A DNA stretch of 34,927 bases from Chitinophaga pinensis (GCA_945870835.1 CAMBTV010000004.1:1-34927), one strand, 5' to 3'. Positions 14,572-22,860 are shown, counted from the stretch's first letter. The notes: generated from the letters alone by a model not told the origin. Made by a program: numbers and translations.

Positions 14572-15489
14572 ATGGAACGCAGAAAATTTATGAAACAAAG
14601 TTTATTTGGCGCAGGCGCATTTATTCCTTTTGCCAATCAACTATCTCCAATAGAAAAAAAAATAATTCAAGAAGATGCAAAACCCTTTAAATGCGATTAT
14701 GGATTTCATGATGGCACTTTTAAAAATTTGGCTGGGGCTGACTTTATTGAACAAATAAAATTTGGGTATAGCCAAGGATTTAGATCAATTGAAGACAATG
14801 GAATGATGGGTAGGTCTGCAGAACAACAACAAAAAATTGGAGACACTTTAGCCAAATTAGGTATGCGTATGGGCGTATTTGTAATCAGTTATGCCTCCAA
14901 TGATACGCTGGGACTAACTACTGGAAAAAAAGAGTGGATGGATAAATTTTCCACTACCTGCAAGGAAGCGGTTGAAGTAGCTAAAAGAACCAATGCCAAA
15001 TACATGACCGTTGTACCAGGATCTTTTGATCGATCAAAAGCTATGGGATATCAAACATCTAATGTAGTGGAGGCAATGCGTAGAGGAGCAGAAATTTTTG
15101 AGAAACACAATTTAGTAATGGTGATGGAGCCCTTGAGTGATTCTCCTAATTTGTTTTTAAGATTTTCAGACCAAACTTTCGAAATCTGCAGAGCAGTCAA
15201 TAGCCCTTCTTGCAAAATTTTATTTGATATGTATCACATGCAAAAAAACGAAGGAAACATCATCAACAATATTAATAGTTCATGGGATGAAATTGGGTAT
15301 TTTCAAATCGGTAACAATCCAGGGAGAAAAGAACCAGGCACAGGAGAAATGGATTATAAAAATATCTTAAAACATATTTACGACAAAGGATATAGAGGTA
15401 TTTTAGGAATGGAGCATGGAATGGCGGGTAAAGAAAAAGAGGGCGAGTTAGCCCTTATAAAAAATTATAGAGAAGCGGATAGTTTTTAA
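14572..15489 (+). CDS. Tat-exported hydroxypyruvate isomerase-like TIM barrel
   Basis: A 305-aa sugar phosphate isomerase/epimerase-fold protein of the Hyi subgroup. The N terminus MERRKFMKQSLFGAGAF carries a twin-arginine motif, so it is likely exported folded. Barrel signatures include MRMGVFVISY, AKYMTVVPGSFDRS, VMVMEPLSDSPN (metal-ligand Glu), CKILFDMYHMQKNEGNI (Asp/His), GYFQIGNNPGRKEPGTGEMDYKNIL and the final GILGMEHGM (Glu). The pattern of Glu, Asp, His and Glu ligands is intact. Family members interconvert ketose and aldose-type sugars or hydroxypyruvate and tartronate semialdehyde. The first gene to the right of the cassette array; chromosomal by appearance. Confidence 0.9.
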   Translation: MERRKFMKQSLFGAGAFIPFANQLSPIEKKIIQEDAKPFKCDYGFHDGTFKNLAGADFIEQIKFGYSQGFRSIEDNGMMGRSAEQQQKIGDTLAKLGMRMGVFVISYASNDTLGLTTGKKEWMDKFSTTCKEAVEVAKRTNAKYMTVVPGSFDRSKAMGYQTSNVVEAMRRGAEIFEKHNLVMVMEPLSDSPNLFLRFSDQTFEICRAVNSPSCKILFDMYHMQKNEGNIINNINSSWDEIGYFQIGNNPGRKEPGTGEMDYKNILKHIYDKGYRGILGMEHGMAGKEKEGELALIKNYREADSF

Positions 15490-15531
15490 TTCAGCTCTAT
15501 AAGTTTATTTTCTAGAATAAATGTAATCCTG

Positions 15532-15858
15532 ATGTTGAGAAAAAATATTTTATTATTATTTTTTGTAATCACTGTAATATCTGTAAACAATAATTACGCT
15601 CAAAATATCCCAATGAAATTTCACAATGGTTCATTTGGGTCTATCTATTTAAGCATTCCTGGTGTGATGAATCCTAATTTGAGTCCGAAATCAAATAGTG
15701 GGGTAAGTTTAGATGCTGGACAGGTAGTATATTTTTTTCCAAATGGAAAAAGAGGTAAAAAGGAAGTGTTGTTTGTTGTAGGTCCAACTTGGAAAAAAGA
15801 CACCATTTTACAGATAGATGAAATAGTCAGAGAACGTAAAAAAAGTTTGGGGTATTAA
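15532..15858 (+). CDS. Small secreted protein, unknown
   Basis: A 108-aa protein with a Sec signal peptide (MLRKNILLLFFVITVISVNN ... YAQ, ~23 residues). The mature 85 residues are beta-rich with Gly/Ser turns (FHNGSFGSIYLSIPGVMNPNLSP, SGVSLDAGQVVYFFPNGKRG, KKEVLFVVGPTWKKDTILQ). No family recognised. It stands 42 bp after the isomerase gene and could be co-transcribed with it, and ends ahead of a hairpin terminator. Confidence 0.75.
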   Translation: MLRKNILLLFFVITVISVNNNYAQNIPMKFHNGSFGSIYLSIPGVMNPNLSPKSNSGVSLDAGQVVYFFPNGKRGKKEVLFVVGPTWKKDTILQIDEIVRERKKSLGY

Positions 15859-15867
15859 TAAATAAAA

Positions 15868-15914
15868 ATTGTACTTCATGCGATTTTGGATGAAGTATAA
15901 TTCTTGATTTTTTG
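15868..15914 (+). terminator. Rho-independent terminator
   Basis: ATTGTACTTCA (15868-15878) pairs with TGAAGTATAAT (15891-15901), one G-T wobble, 12-nt loop, followed by TCTTGATTTTTTG. It ends the transcript of the small secreted protein. Confidence 0.7.
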
Positions 15915-15951
15915 ATAGTTGCCTACTCAATTAAGGCATTGTACTTTCATC

Positions 15952-16012
15952 TTTCTTCGATAAGGGGAGCTAAACTGGACAAGCCAACCGTCAACTGACG
16001 GATGGCTTGTCC
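15952..16012. repeat. Dispersed hairpin element, copy 3
   Basis: A strong hairpin (15977-16012): GGACAAGCCA, mismatch, CCGTCA, 2-nt loop, TGACGG, mismatch, TGGCTTGTCC. Its inner 28 bp is 25/28 identical to the terminator hairpin at 7595. The block before it (TTCTTCGATAAGGGGAGCTAAA) resembles the ones before the hairpins at 7595 and 8781. No T run follows on either strand, so it is not a typical terminator. Confidence 0.6.
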
Positions 16013-16119
16013 AATAATTATTGAGTTAAAGAGTTTGTATCTTAACAAGGCTTCTATCAAATTTGACCTTTATTATGGTATATTTATAAGGCTGAGTAAT
16101 ATTTTTTCTTTTTTCTTTG

Positions 16120-16127
16120 TAAATTTG
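16120..16127 (+). promoter_or_regulatory. -7 promoter box close to the DUF2442 start codon
   Basis: TAAATTTG matches TAnnTTTG exactly and lies only 3 nt before the ATG at 16131. If used, the transcript would be leaderless or nearly so. No -33 TTTG is seen at the usual distance. Confidence 0.35.
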
Positions 16128-16130
16128 ATT

Positions 16131-16406
16131 ATGACTGTTTCAGAAGTTAAATACATAGCTGACTTTACCATTAGCATCAAATTTGATGATGGTGTATGTG
16201 GAACTATTCAATTAAATGATTTGGTGAAAAAGGGAATTTTTCAGGTGCTACAAGATAAAAACCAATTCGCTAGGGTTTATACAAATGGCTATTCAATTGC
16301 TTGGTCAGATGAACTTGAAATTGATGTTACTACCATCTATTCCGATTTAACTGGTAAAAATTTTGGAGAAATTTTGAATCCAAAATTGTCTCATGCCACA
16401 AATTAG
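16131..16406 (+). CDS. DUF2442-family protein
   Basis: A 91-aa protein of the DUF2442 family: VKYIADFTISIKFDDGVCGTIQLNDLVKKGIFQVLQDKNQFARVYTNGYSIAWSDELEIDVTTIYSDL is the family pattern (a strand pair, '..G.....DL', then 'I.W...lDi..d.ly'). The frame is open from 16002, but the extra N terminus (MACPIIIELK...) is not part of the family and covers a hairpin repeat, so the ATG at 16131 is preferred. It overlaps the following DUF4160 gene by 14 bases. The DUF2442/DUF4160 pair recurs in many bacteria and has been proposed as a toxin-antitoxin-type module; by size and position this is the likely antitoxin-side or accessory partner (uncertain). Confidence 0.87.
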   Translation: MTVSEVKYIADFTISIKFDDGVCGTIQLNDLVKKGIFQVLQDKNQFARVYTNGYSIAWSDELEIDVTTIYSDLTGKNFGEILNPKLSHATN

Positions 16407-16653
16407 TTATTTCCTCGGTGTTATCATTCGTATGTTTTATAGGGATCATAATCCCCCTCATTTTCATGCAGTATATGCTGATTATGAAGGCATCATTGAT
16501 ATTGAAAAAAATGAAATTATCGGTGGGCTTCTTCCCCCTAGAGTATTGGGTTTAGTAACCGAGTGGACGGCACTTCATCAAAATGAATTAATGGATAACT
16601 GGGAAAGAGCAAGACAACAAGAAAGTCTTAAGGATATTGCGCCTTTAGTTTAA
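16393..16653 (+). CDS. DUF4160-family protein
   Basis: An 86-aa protein of the DUF4160 family. The hallmark IRMFYRDHNPPHFHAVYADYEGIIDI is complete (DHNPPHFH), followed by GGLLPPRVLGLVTEWTALHQNELMDNWERA. The His-rich PPHFH motif suggests a metal or active site, but the activity is not established. The start lies within the DUF2442 gene (14-base overlap in another frame), so the pair is translationally coupled. Possibly one half of a stability or stress module. Confidence 0.92.
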   Translation: MPQISYFLGVIIRMFYRDHNPPHFHAVYADYEGIIDIEKNEIIGGLLPPRVLGLVTEWTALHQNELMDNWERARQQESLKDIAPLV

Positions 16654-16891
16654 TTGATATCCTAAGGTGTCAGCTTTGGAGAGTTATAGCAGCATCATTG
16701 GAAAATCCTTTTGCCGTGTTAAAAAATAAAGTAGCCAAAGCAAAGATTGCTATTTAATTTAGAAATAAATCTCTCCTAGACAATAAAGCAACTATTCAAG
16801 CGCTCTGCAGATGTATACTTCAACAATTAAAGGAGATTGCTGAATCTTGCATTAATTTACATTCAGAAAAAATAACCTGCCAAAAAAAGTA

Positions 16892-17053
16892 ATGAAAAAT
16901 AGAAATAATAAAACAGTTAAAAAAAGCGATCTGCCCTCAAAACTATGTCTTCATTGTAACCGCCCTTTTACTTGGCGTAAAAAGTGGGAACAACAATGGG
17001 AACAAGTTTTATATTGTAGTGATGCTTGTAAAAAGAAGAAGTTTACACCTTAA
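16892..17053 (+). CDS. DUF2256-family small zinc-ribbon-like protein
   Basis: A 53-aa protein reading [20 protein letters not shown], then [18 protein letters not shown], then [15 protein letters not shown]. It matches the DUF2256 family: [18 protein letters not shown] followed by YCSDxC gives four cysteines (C19, C22, C42, C46) spaced as a zinc-binding pair. Length is normal for the family. It ends 10 bp from the end of the convergent TIGR03643 gene; these two families are often neighbours and frequently lie beside cryptochrome/photolyase genes, none of which is in this window. Function unknown, possibly nucleic acid binding. Confidence 0.9.
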   Translation: MKNRNNKTVKKSDLPSKLCLHCNRPFTWRKKWEQQWEQVLYCSDACKKKKFTP

Positions 17054-17063
17054 AAAACTAACC

Positions 17064-17333
17064 TTAGCGCTTACTAATTTTATTCATTGAGATGGATTTT
17101 TGTCTGGAACATTTAAATCGCTTTATATCGTCACTTCTTTTCTTTAAATGTTTCTGACTCACCCCACTATTTACTCTCTCACGCCAAAGATTAAAACTAG
17201 TACGTTTTAATTCGGTGCGCATCAATTTAATAGTATCCGCTTCGGATAAACCAAACTGAATGGTAATTGCTTCAAAAGGAGTACGATCTTCCCAAGCCAT
17301 TTCAATAACTCTGTCAATGTCTATTCTTTCCAT
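17064..17333 (-). CDS. TIGR03643/DUF2805-family protein
   Basis: An 89-aa basic protein. IDRVIEMAWEDRTPFEAITIQFGLSEADTIKLMRTELKRTSFNLWRERVNSG is the family signature (helix-turn-helix-like 'EMAWEDRTPFEAI..qFGl.E..vi.lMR..lk..SF..WR.Rv'), with a Lys/Arg-rich tail. It looks like a small DNA-binding protein. Family members commonly sit next to DUF2256 genes, as here, though the two are convergent with 10 bp between stops rather than in one operon. Role unknown. Confidence 0.92.
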   Translation of the reverse strand: MERIDIDRVIEMAWEDRTPFEAITIQFGLSEADTIKLMRTELKRTSFNLWRERVNSGVSQKHLKKRSDDIKRFKCSRQKSISMNKISKR

Positions 17334-17544
17334 TCAAAATACATTTAGATTTGCTTGATTCTAATCGAATGATGAAAATATCTGTGAAGTAATATTTAGC
17401 AAATTTCACGAAAAAAAGCAAAGTACCCATGAATTAATGTGAAATCTTCAATAATGGGTTTAAAAAATTTCTGCCTTTGGAATAATTTTATTTTGCTGTT
17501 CAGCCAAAAAGAGGGTGTATTTCAATAAATAAAAATTATTTGAA

Positions 17545-17552
17545 TACTTTTG
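17545..17552 (+). promoter_or_regulatory. -7 promoter box of the amidohydrolase gene
   Basis: TACTTTTG matches TAnnTTTG, 36 nt before the ATG at 17589. A -33 TTTG is not evident. The 255-bp gap before the gene holds nothing else recognisable. Confidence 0.4.
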
Positions 17553-17588
17553 ATTACATTAAATCTATATCATTTAAAAATACCTAAT

Positions 17589-20500
17589 ATGAGAACTTTT
17601 GTTATACTTCTTTTTGTAGTTTTTAATCTAAATCAGATCAGCGCACAAAATAAATCAGTCGTTAAAAAAGATAGCACTATATTCACTAGTTTCAAAGGCA
17701 TGCCGCTCAAAGCAACTCGTGCTATTCCTATTCAAACAAATGAAGGTACCTGGACATCCCTTTGTATTAGTCCCGACGGGAAGACTATTTTGTTTGATTT
17801 AATGGGTGATATTTATAGTATGCCAGCAGAAGGTGGTAAAGCAACCCCTATTACCAAAGGATTAGCCTACGATAATCATCCAAGCTATAGTCCAGATGGA
17901 AAAAGAATATTATTTATTTCTGATAGAGGCGGTGCTGAAAATTTATGGTATATCGATATTGCAAAAAAAGATACCATCGCTTTGACTGAAGAACAAAATC
18001 AAAATTTTCCTGGTGCCGTTTATACACCAGATGGTAATTATATTGTTTACACCAAAGGAAGAAGAAATACAAAGTTATATTTGATGCATAAAAATGGTGG
18101 TGCAGGTACTTCATTGATATCCTTACCCGCTACACTAAAAACCATTGACCCTGCTGTAAGTGCGGATGGCAGATATATTTACTATTCTTCAAGAACAGGC
18201 GCTTGGAATTACAATGCGATGTTGCCTCAGTATAGCATCGGTGTATATGATAGAGAAAAAGGAACTACCCGTACAATTGCTTCTAGATATGGCTCTGCTT
18301 TTACACCCGTTCTTTCAAAAGATGGTAAGTGGTTGGTATACGGAACAAGATTTGAAGATAAAACTGGATTGGTTAAACGCAATTTAATTACGGGTGAAGA
18401 AACCTGGTTGGCTTATCCTGTTCAAAGAGATGACCAAGAATCAATTGCAGTATTGGGCGTACTTCCTGCGATGACTTTTACTCCTGATAGTAAAAATTTA
18501 TTGGCTTCTTACGGTGGAAAAATTCACAGCATTGATATTGAAACAGCTGCACAAAAAGAAATTAGCTATACAGTTGATGCTACCATCGAAATGGGACCTG
18601 AGGTATTTTTTAAATATCCTATTAAAGATACGAGTGCAGCACAAGCCACTCAAATTAGAGATGCTGTTCCTTCTCAAGATGGAAAAAAATTAGCCTTTAC
18701 AGTGTTGAATAAATTATATGTAATGGACTATCCAAATGGAACGCCTAAAAAAATAACCAAAAATAATTTTACTGAAGCTCAACCTATTTGGAGTATCAAT
18801 GGCAATACTATTTATTTTGCTACCTGGAGTGTAGAAGGTGGTAGTATCAGAAGTATTGATTTAACCACTGGCACCGAAACCTTGCTTACCAAAGAAAATG
18901 CTATGTATCAAGGTCTAGCTTTAAATCAAGCGGGTACTAGAATAGTTTTCAATAGAACGAGTTTTCAAAAATTTAGAGATTCAAAAGATCCTACTTATAA
19001 TGATGACGAAGATGAATTGTGTTGGTTGAATTTGAGTGACGGCAGTATTCATTTAATTGATAAAGCCAACGGCCGCTACAATCCTCATTTTGTTAAAGGG
19101 GAAGACAGGATTTATTTAAATAACAATGGAAAATTAATTTCTATTCAATGGGATGGAGGTGATGAAAAAGAAATTGTAAAAATTACAGGCATCACCACTT
19201 ACGGTAGCATTGCCCATCACAGAGGAAAACCTTTAGCAGATGTTTTAGATATGGAGGATGATGAAGATGCTGCCAAAGAAAATAATCCTGCTTCTAGCGC
19301 GAATACAATTTTGATGTCGCCCTTGGGTAAGGCAGCCATTGCACAAGTGAACAATAATATTTACTATATCACTATTCCACAGGCTGGTAAATTAGTAGAC
19401 ATTTCTGTTGCAGAAGCTAAGTCTGCAGCCTTCCCGAGTAAGCTGCTAACTGAAATGGGTGGCGAGTTTCCGGCATGGGAATCAAATGGAAAAATTGTTC
19501 ATTATAGTTTGGGTGCCGCTCATTTTACTTATGACATAGATGCTTCTTATGCATTTGATGATAGCGTATCTGTTGCAAAAAAAGCAGAAGCAGCAATTAA
19601 AAAAGATACTACTGTTAAAGACAGTACTAAAAAAGAAATCGTAGCGAAGAAATCAGAAAAGAAAGAAGACCCTAAATACAAAGCCACTGAAAATTGGATC
19701 AAAGTATTTTATGAAAAAGATATACCCACCAACCATGTTCTTTTAACGAATGCAAGAATTATTACCATGAAAGGGGATGAAGTAATTAGCAGAGGTGATA
19801 TTTATATTGTAAACAATCGCATCAAAGCAATTGGCAAATCGGGAACACTAAAAGTAGCAAGTGGAACAAAGAAAGTAAATGCGACAGGCAAAACAATTAT
19901 TCCTGGTTTTGTAGACACCCATTCTCACATGTGGCCAAGCTGGGGAATTCATAAAACGCAGGCTTGGGTATACGCTGCTAATTTAGCGTATGGAGTAACT
20001 ACCACACGGGATCCTCAAACTGCTACCACCGATGTACTTACTTATAGCGATATGGTTGAATCAGGTATGATGGCGGGTCCTAGGGTATATTCAACTGGTC
20101 CAGGAGTAGGTTATTGGTCATACAATTTAAAAGATTCGGCTCAAGCAGAATCGGTATTAAGCCAATACAGCAAATACTATAACACTAAATATATTAAAAT
20201 GTATTTAGTAGGTAATCGCAAACACAGACAATGGGTAATACAGGCTGCAAAAAATCAACAACTAATGCCTACTACCGAAGGAGGGCTTGATTTTAAATTA
20301 AACATGACCAATTTATTAGACGGCTATCCTGGTCATGAACATTCTATTCCTATTTATCCTTTGTACAATGATGTAGTGAAAACAATTGCTGCTTCTAAAA
20401 TGACAGTGACTCCTACCTTATTAGTCTCTTATGGCGGACCATGGGCAGAGAATTATTATTATGAAAATGAAAATCCTTATAGCAATGAGAAAATGCAATA

Positions 20501-20987
20501 CTTCACACCTTATGAAGAATTGGCAAACAAATCGCGTCGCCGTGCTACTTGGTTTTTACCCGAAGAACATGTTTTTCAGAAGCATGCAAAAAGCATGAAA
20601 AAAATTGTTGAAGCAGGTGGTTTGGCTGGTATTGGAAGTCATGGTCAATTACAAGGTTTAGGGTATCATTGGGAATTGTGGTCTATGCAAAGTGGTGGCA
20701 TGCGTAATTTGGATGCGCTAAAAACGGCTACTATTTTAGGAGCTAGAGGTCTTGGATTAGACCAAGACTTAGGTAGTTTGGAAATAGGAAAATTAGCTGA
20801 CTTAATTATTCTTAATAAAAATCCACTCGATAATATTCGCAATACCAACACAGTAGAATTTGTGATGAAAAATGGCAGACTATACGACGGGAATACTTTG
20901 GATGAAGTAATTACGGGTAATCATAAATTAGATAAAAAAGAATGGATGGCAGAGAAGCCTAAGAAAAACACTCAGATAGAGGATTAA
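17589..20987 (+). CDS. Exported PD40 beta-propeller / amidohydrolase fusion
   Basis: A 1132-aa protein with a Sec signal peptide (MRTFVILLFVVFNLNQISA). The frame continues 13 codons upstream to a TTG, but the ATG at 17589 puts the signal peptide at the N terminus. Residues ~50-650 hold TolB/PD40-type propeller repeats (e.g. SPDGKTILFDLMGDIYSM, SPDGKRILFISDRGG, TPDGNYIVYTKG, SADGRYIYYSSR). A Lys/Glu-rich charged linker follows (~670-710). The C-terminal amidohydrolase domain (~720-1110) has the metal motif DTHSHMW (H778, H780), a later HGQLQGLGYHWE segment and the end motif GSLEIGKLADLIILNKNPLDN. Family members act as periplasmic imidazolonepropionase- or dipeptidase-like hydrolases; the substrate is unknown. 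Single gene, no partners nearby. Confidence 0.92.
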   Translation: MRTFVILLFVVFNLNQISAQNKSVVKKDSTIFTSFKGMPLKATRAIPIQTNEGTWTSLCISPDGKTILFDLMGDIYSMPAEGGKATPITKGLAYDNHPSYSPDGKRILFISDRGGAENLWYIDIAKKDTIALTEEQNQNFPGAVYTPDGNYIVYTKGRRNTKLYLMHKNGGAGTSLISLPATLKTIDPAVSADGRYIYYSSRTGAWNYNAMLPQYSIGVYDREKGTTRTIASRYGSAFTPVLSKDGKWLVYGTRFEDKTGLVKRNLITGEETWLAYPVQRDDQESIAVLGVLPAMTFTPDSKNLLASYGGKIHSIDIETAAQKEISYTVDATIEMGPEVFFKYPIKDTSAAQATQIRDAVPSQDGKKLAFTVLNKLYVMDYPNGTPKKITKNNFTEAQPIWSINGNTIYFATWSVEGGSIRSIDLTTGTETLLTKENAMYQGLALNQAGTRIVFNRTSFQKFRDSKDPTYNDDEDELCWLNLSDGSIHLIDKANGRYNPHFVKGEDRIYLNNNGKLISIQWDGGDEKEIVKITGITTYGSIAHHRGKPLADVLDMEDDEDAAKENNPASSANTILMSPLGKAAIAQVNNNIYYITIPQAGKLVDISVAEAKSAAFPSKLLTEMGGEFPAWESNGKIVHYSLGAAHFTYDIDASYAFDDSVSVAKKAEAAIKKDTTVKDSTKKEIVAKKSEKKEDPKYKATENWIKVFYEKDIPTNHVLLTNARIITMKGDEVISRGDIYIVNNRIKAIGKSGTLKVASGTKKVNATGKTIIPGFVDTHSHMWPSWGIHKTQAWVYAANLAYGVTTTRDPQTATTDVLTYSDMVESGMMAGPRVYSTGPGVGYWSYNLKDSAQAESVLSQYSKYYNTKYIKMYLVGNRKHRQWVIQAAKNQQLMPTTEGGLDFKLNMTNLLDGYPGHEHSIPIYPLYNDVVKTIAASKMTVTPTLLVSYGGPWAENYYYENENPYSNEKMQYFTPYEELANKSRRRATWFLPEEHVFQKHAKSMKKIVEAGGLAGIGSHGQLQGLGYHWELWSMQSGGMRNLDALKTATILGARGLGLDQDLGSLEIGKLADLIILNKNPLDNIRNTNTVEFVMKNGRLYDGNTLDEVITGNHKLDKKEWMAEKPKKNTQIED

Positions 20988-21060
20988 GAACATTAAAAAT
21001 ATTCTAGTTGAAGCTTTCACCTTTGTTGCATATTGTTAATTTCAATTATTAATTTGGATA

Positions 21061-21540
21061 ATGACACCAAGAGTTGAAACAACAAACGAAAAGAAATTGG
21101 TAGGTAAAAAACTCTTAATGAGTTATGCTGACTATAGAATTGGAGAACTGTGGAGTGGTTTTATGCCAAGAAGGAAAGAAATTACCAACAGCTTGTCCAA
21201 TGATTTGATATCATTGGTTGTTTACCAACCGAATCACTTTGATAATTTTAATCCAACGAATGAGTTTTACAGATGGGCTACAGTAGAAGTAGCCGACTTC
21301 GTTGATTTACCCGATGAAATGGAAAGATATGTTTTGTCAAGTGGGCTATATGCTGTTTTTCATTACATAGGTTCAAGCACGGGCATCTCCATTTTTTATC
21401 AAAATATTTTTAATGTTTGGTTACCGAGTTCGGAGTATCATTTAGATGATAGACCGCATTTTGAAATTTTAGGTGAAAAATACAAGAACAATGACCCGTT
21501 GTCAGAAGAAGATATTTGGATACCTATTAAACCAAAATGA
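21061..21540 (+). CDS. GyrI-like/AraC effector-binding domain protein
   Basis: A 159-aa standalone effector-binding (GyrI-like, SHOCT-free) domain. The pattern KKLVGKKLLMSYADYRIGELWSGFMPRRKEI, then WATVEVADFVDLPDEMERYVLSSGLYAVFHYIGSS, then IFYQNIFNVWLPSSEYHLDDRPHFEILGEKY and DPLSEEDIWIPIK is typical of the family (the final 'E.D..iPI'). Such domains bind small hydrophobic cations or drugs and occur alone or fused to AraC/MerR regulators; no DNA-binding domain is attached here. Short inverted sequence (TGAGCATAAGTGCTCA) overlaps its stop codon. Confidence 0.9.
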   Translation: MTPRVETTNEKKLVGKKLLMSYADYRIGELWSGFMPRRKEITNSLSNDLISLVVYQPNHFDNFNPTNEFYRWATVEVADFVDLPDEMERYVLSSGLYAVFHYIGSSTGISIFYQNIFNVWLPSSEYHLDDRPHFEILGEKYKNNDPLSEEDIWIPIKPK

Positions 21541-21699
21541 GCATAAGTGCTCAACAATATGCACTTCAATTTTATAAGAAGAATACTATTTTTAATTTTC
21601 CGATAGTCATCTAATAAATTAAAAAGTTGCAGCTTCCCATTTTTTTTAAAAAAGTAATCAGATTAAATGATTTAAGACCGCACAAACTTATTTTTATTA

Positions 21700-22542
21700 C
21701 TATAAACTTTTTAAATAAGAAAGGCTTAAAGGAATGTTTTCCATTTCGTGGTTACTTTCATCTTCGATGAAGCAATGCACCACTCCATATTTTTTAGCCA
21801 GCGTAATAATTTCTTTCCAATTTCCTTGTCCCATTCCAACAGGGACATCGTTTTCAGCAGGTGTGCCCCCAGATAAGTTTCCCTGAACTCCCTTCTTTAA
21901 ATCTTTTAAATGCATCAACTTAAAACGACCTGGATATTTATTTAACAATGATACTGGCATTTCAGCACCTCCACCATGCATTACCCATAATACATCCATC
22001 TCAAAAGAAACATATTTAGGATCTGTCGATTTAATAATATAATCTAAAAGTGTACCATCTTGATAGGGATAAAATTCGTAACCGTGTTCATGGTAGCATA
22101 AGGTCAATCCATTTTCACTAAGTATTTTACCAGCAGCATTAAATACCTGGACTGCATTTTTTGCATTCTCTAGTGTAAACTCATTTCTTGCATGAGGTAT
22201 CCATGCACACATTACAAACTTAGCACCCAAAATTTTAGCTCTGTTTACAACAGCAATAGGGTCTTTTACCAATTCATCAAACTCAGCTCCTGTAGATGGA
22301 ATACTTAATCCCTTGGCATCACACATTTTTTTATAATCGGCAGCTGTAATTCCTATGGGTAGATTGCCTTCTATTTCAGTAAAGCCTAGACTTTTAATTT
22401 CATCCAATGTTTTTTCAATACCATTTGGGAAATGTTTTCTAAAAGTATACGTTTGAACTCCTATTGGATAAGTAAAAATGTTTTGAGCAACAGCCACTGA
22501 TGCAAAAAGAGTAGCAAAGGCTAGTAAGAATAGAGGTTTCAT
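21700..22542 (-). CDS. Secreted sugar phosphate isomerase/epimerase-like protein
   Basis: A 280-aa TIM-barrel protein with a Sec signal peptide (MKPLFLLAFATLFASVAVAQ). The AP_endonuc_2-like barrel is clear: YPIGVQTYTFRKHFPNGIEKTLDEIKSLGF, FVMCAWIPHAR, LTLCYHEHGYEFYPYQDGTLLDYI, VSFEMDVLWVMHGG (Glu/Asp ligands), FKLMHLKDLKKG (His), VPVGMGQGNWKEII and the closing CFIEDESNHE (Glu). The metal-binding set is complete. These periplasmic isomerase-like proteins often sit in sugar or inositol-type degradation loci; the Gfo/Idh and second isomerase proteins in this window are possible pathway relatives but are not adjacent. Its 5' leader contains a 92-bp tandem repeat. Confidence 0.92.
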   Translation of the reverse strand: MKPLFLLAFATLFASVAVAQNIFTYPIGVQTYTFRKHFPNGIEKTLDEIKSLGFTEIEGNLPIGITAADYKKMCDAKGLSIPSTGAEFDELVKDPIAVVNRAKILGAKFVMCAWIPHARNEFTLENAKNAVQVFNAAGKILSENGLTLCYHEHGYEFYPYQDGTLLDYIIKSTDPKYVSFEMDVLWVMHGGGAEMPVSLLNKYPGRFKLMHLKDLKKGVQGNLSGGTPAENDVPVGMGQGNWKEIITLAKKYGVVHCFIEDESNHEMENIPLSLSYLKSL

Positions 22543-22546
22543 TGTT

Positions 22547-22765
22547 TAAATCGGGTTTAGATGAGTGTTATAATTGTAGGCTCTTTTAAATTAAGGTTTA
22601 GAGGTTTAGTCTAGAGTATAATTAGTGTTTTCTTTTTTAAATTCGAGTTTAGATGGGTGTTATAATTGCTTGTTCTTTTTAATTCAGGTTTAGAAGTTTA
22701 GTCTAGAGTATTATAATTTTTGGTACTTTTTAATTCGAGTTTAGTTGTTTAGTTGAGTCTTTTCA
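22547..22765. repeat. 92-bp tandem repeat, about 2.3 copies
   Basis: GTTTAG anchors recur at 22555, 22647 and 22739, exactly 92 bp apart, with GTTTAGATGNGTGTTATAAT after the first two. Each unit has a second half starting at 22596 and 22688 (GGTTTAGANGTTTAGTCTAG), so half-units alternate 41 and 51 bp. The copies are clearly diverged. The array lies between the start of the isomerase gene (22542) and the terminator at 22815, in the probable leader or promoter region of that gene. Confidence 0.85.
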
Positions 22766-22814
22766 ATTTTATTCAGCTATTGAAGATTTAAAGTCCTAGG
22801 TTATTAAACTCAAA

Positions 22815-22860
22815 AGATCATTAGGGTAAGATTGTACTGAATAAGCTACCCTAATGATCT
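22815..22860 (-). terminator. Terminator of the small secreted protein gene
   Basis: AGATCATTAGGGTA (22815-22828) and TACCCTAATGATCT (22847-22860) form a perfect 14-bp stem with an 18-nt loop. Read on the minus strand it is followed by TTTTGAG, and it lies 30 bp after the stop of the gene at 22891-23268. Confidence 0.8.

Noticed and set aside
15977-16012. A normal Rho-independent terminator
   Set aside because: The stem is strong, but neither strand has a T run after it, and a better terminator for the preceding gene is at 15868-15914.
16002-16130. N-terminal extension of the DUF2442 protein
   Set aside because: The extra 43 residues lie outside the family profile and overlap the hairpin element; the ATG at 16131 gives the normal family length.
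17550-17588. TTG start upstream of the amidohydrolase
   Set aside because: It would add 13 residues before a normal Sec signal peptide and overlaps the -7 promoter box at 17545-17552.
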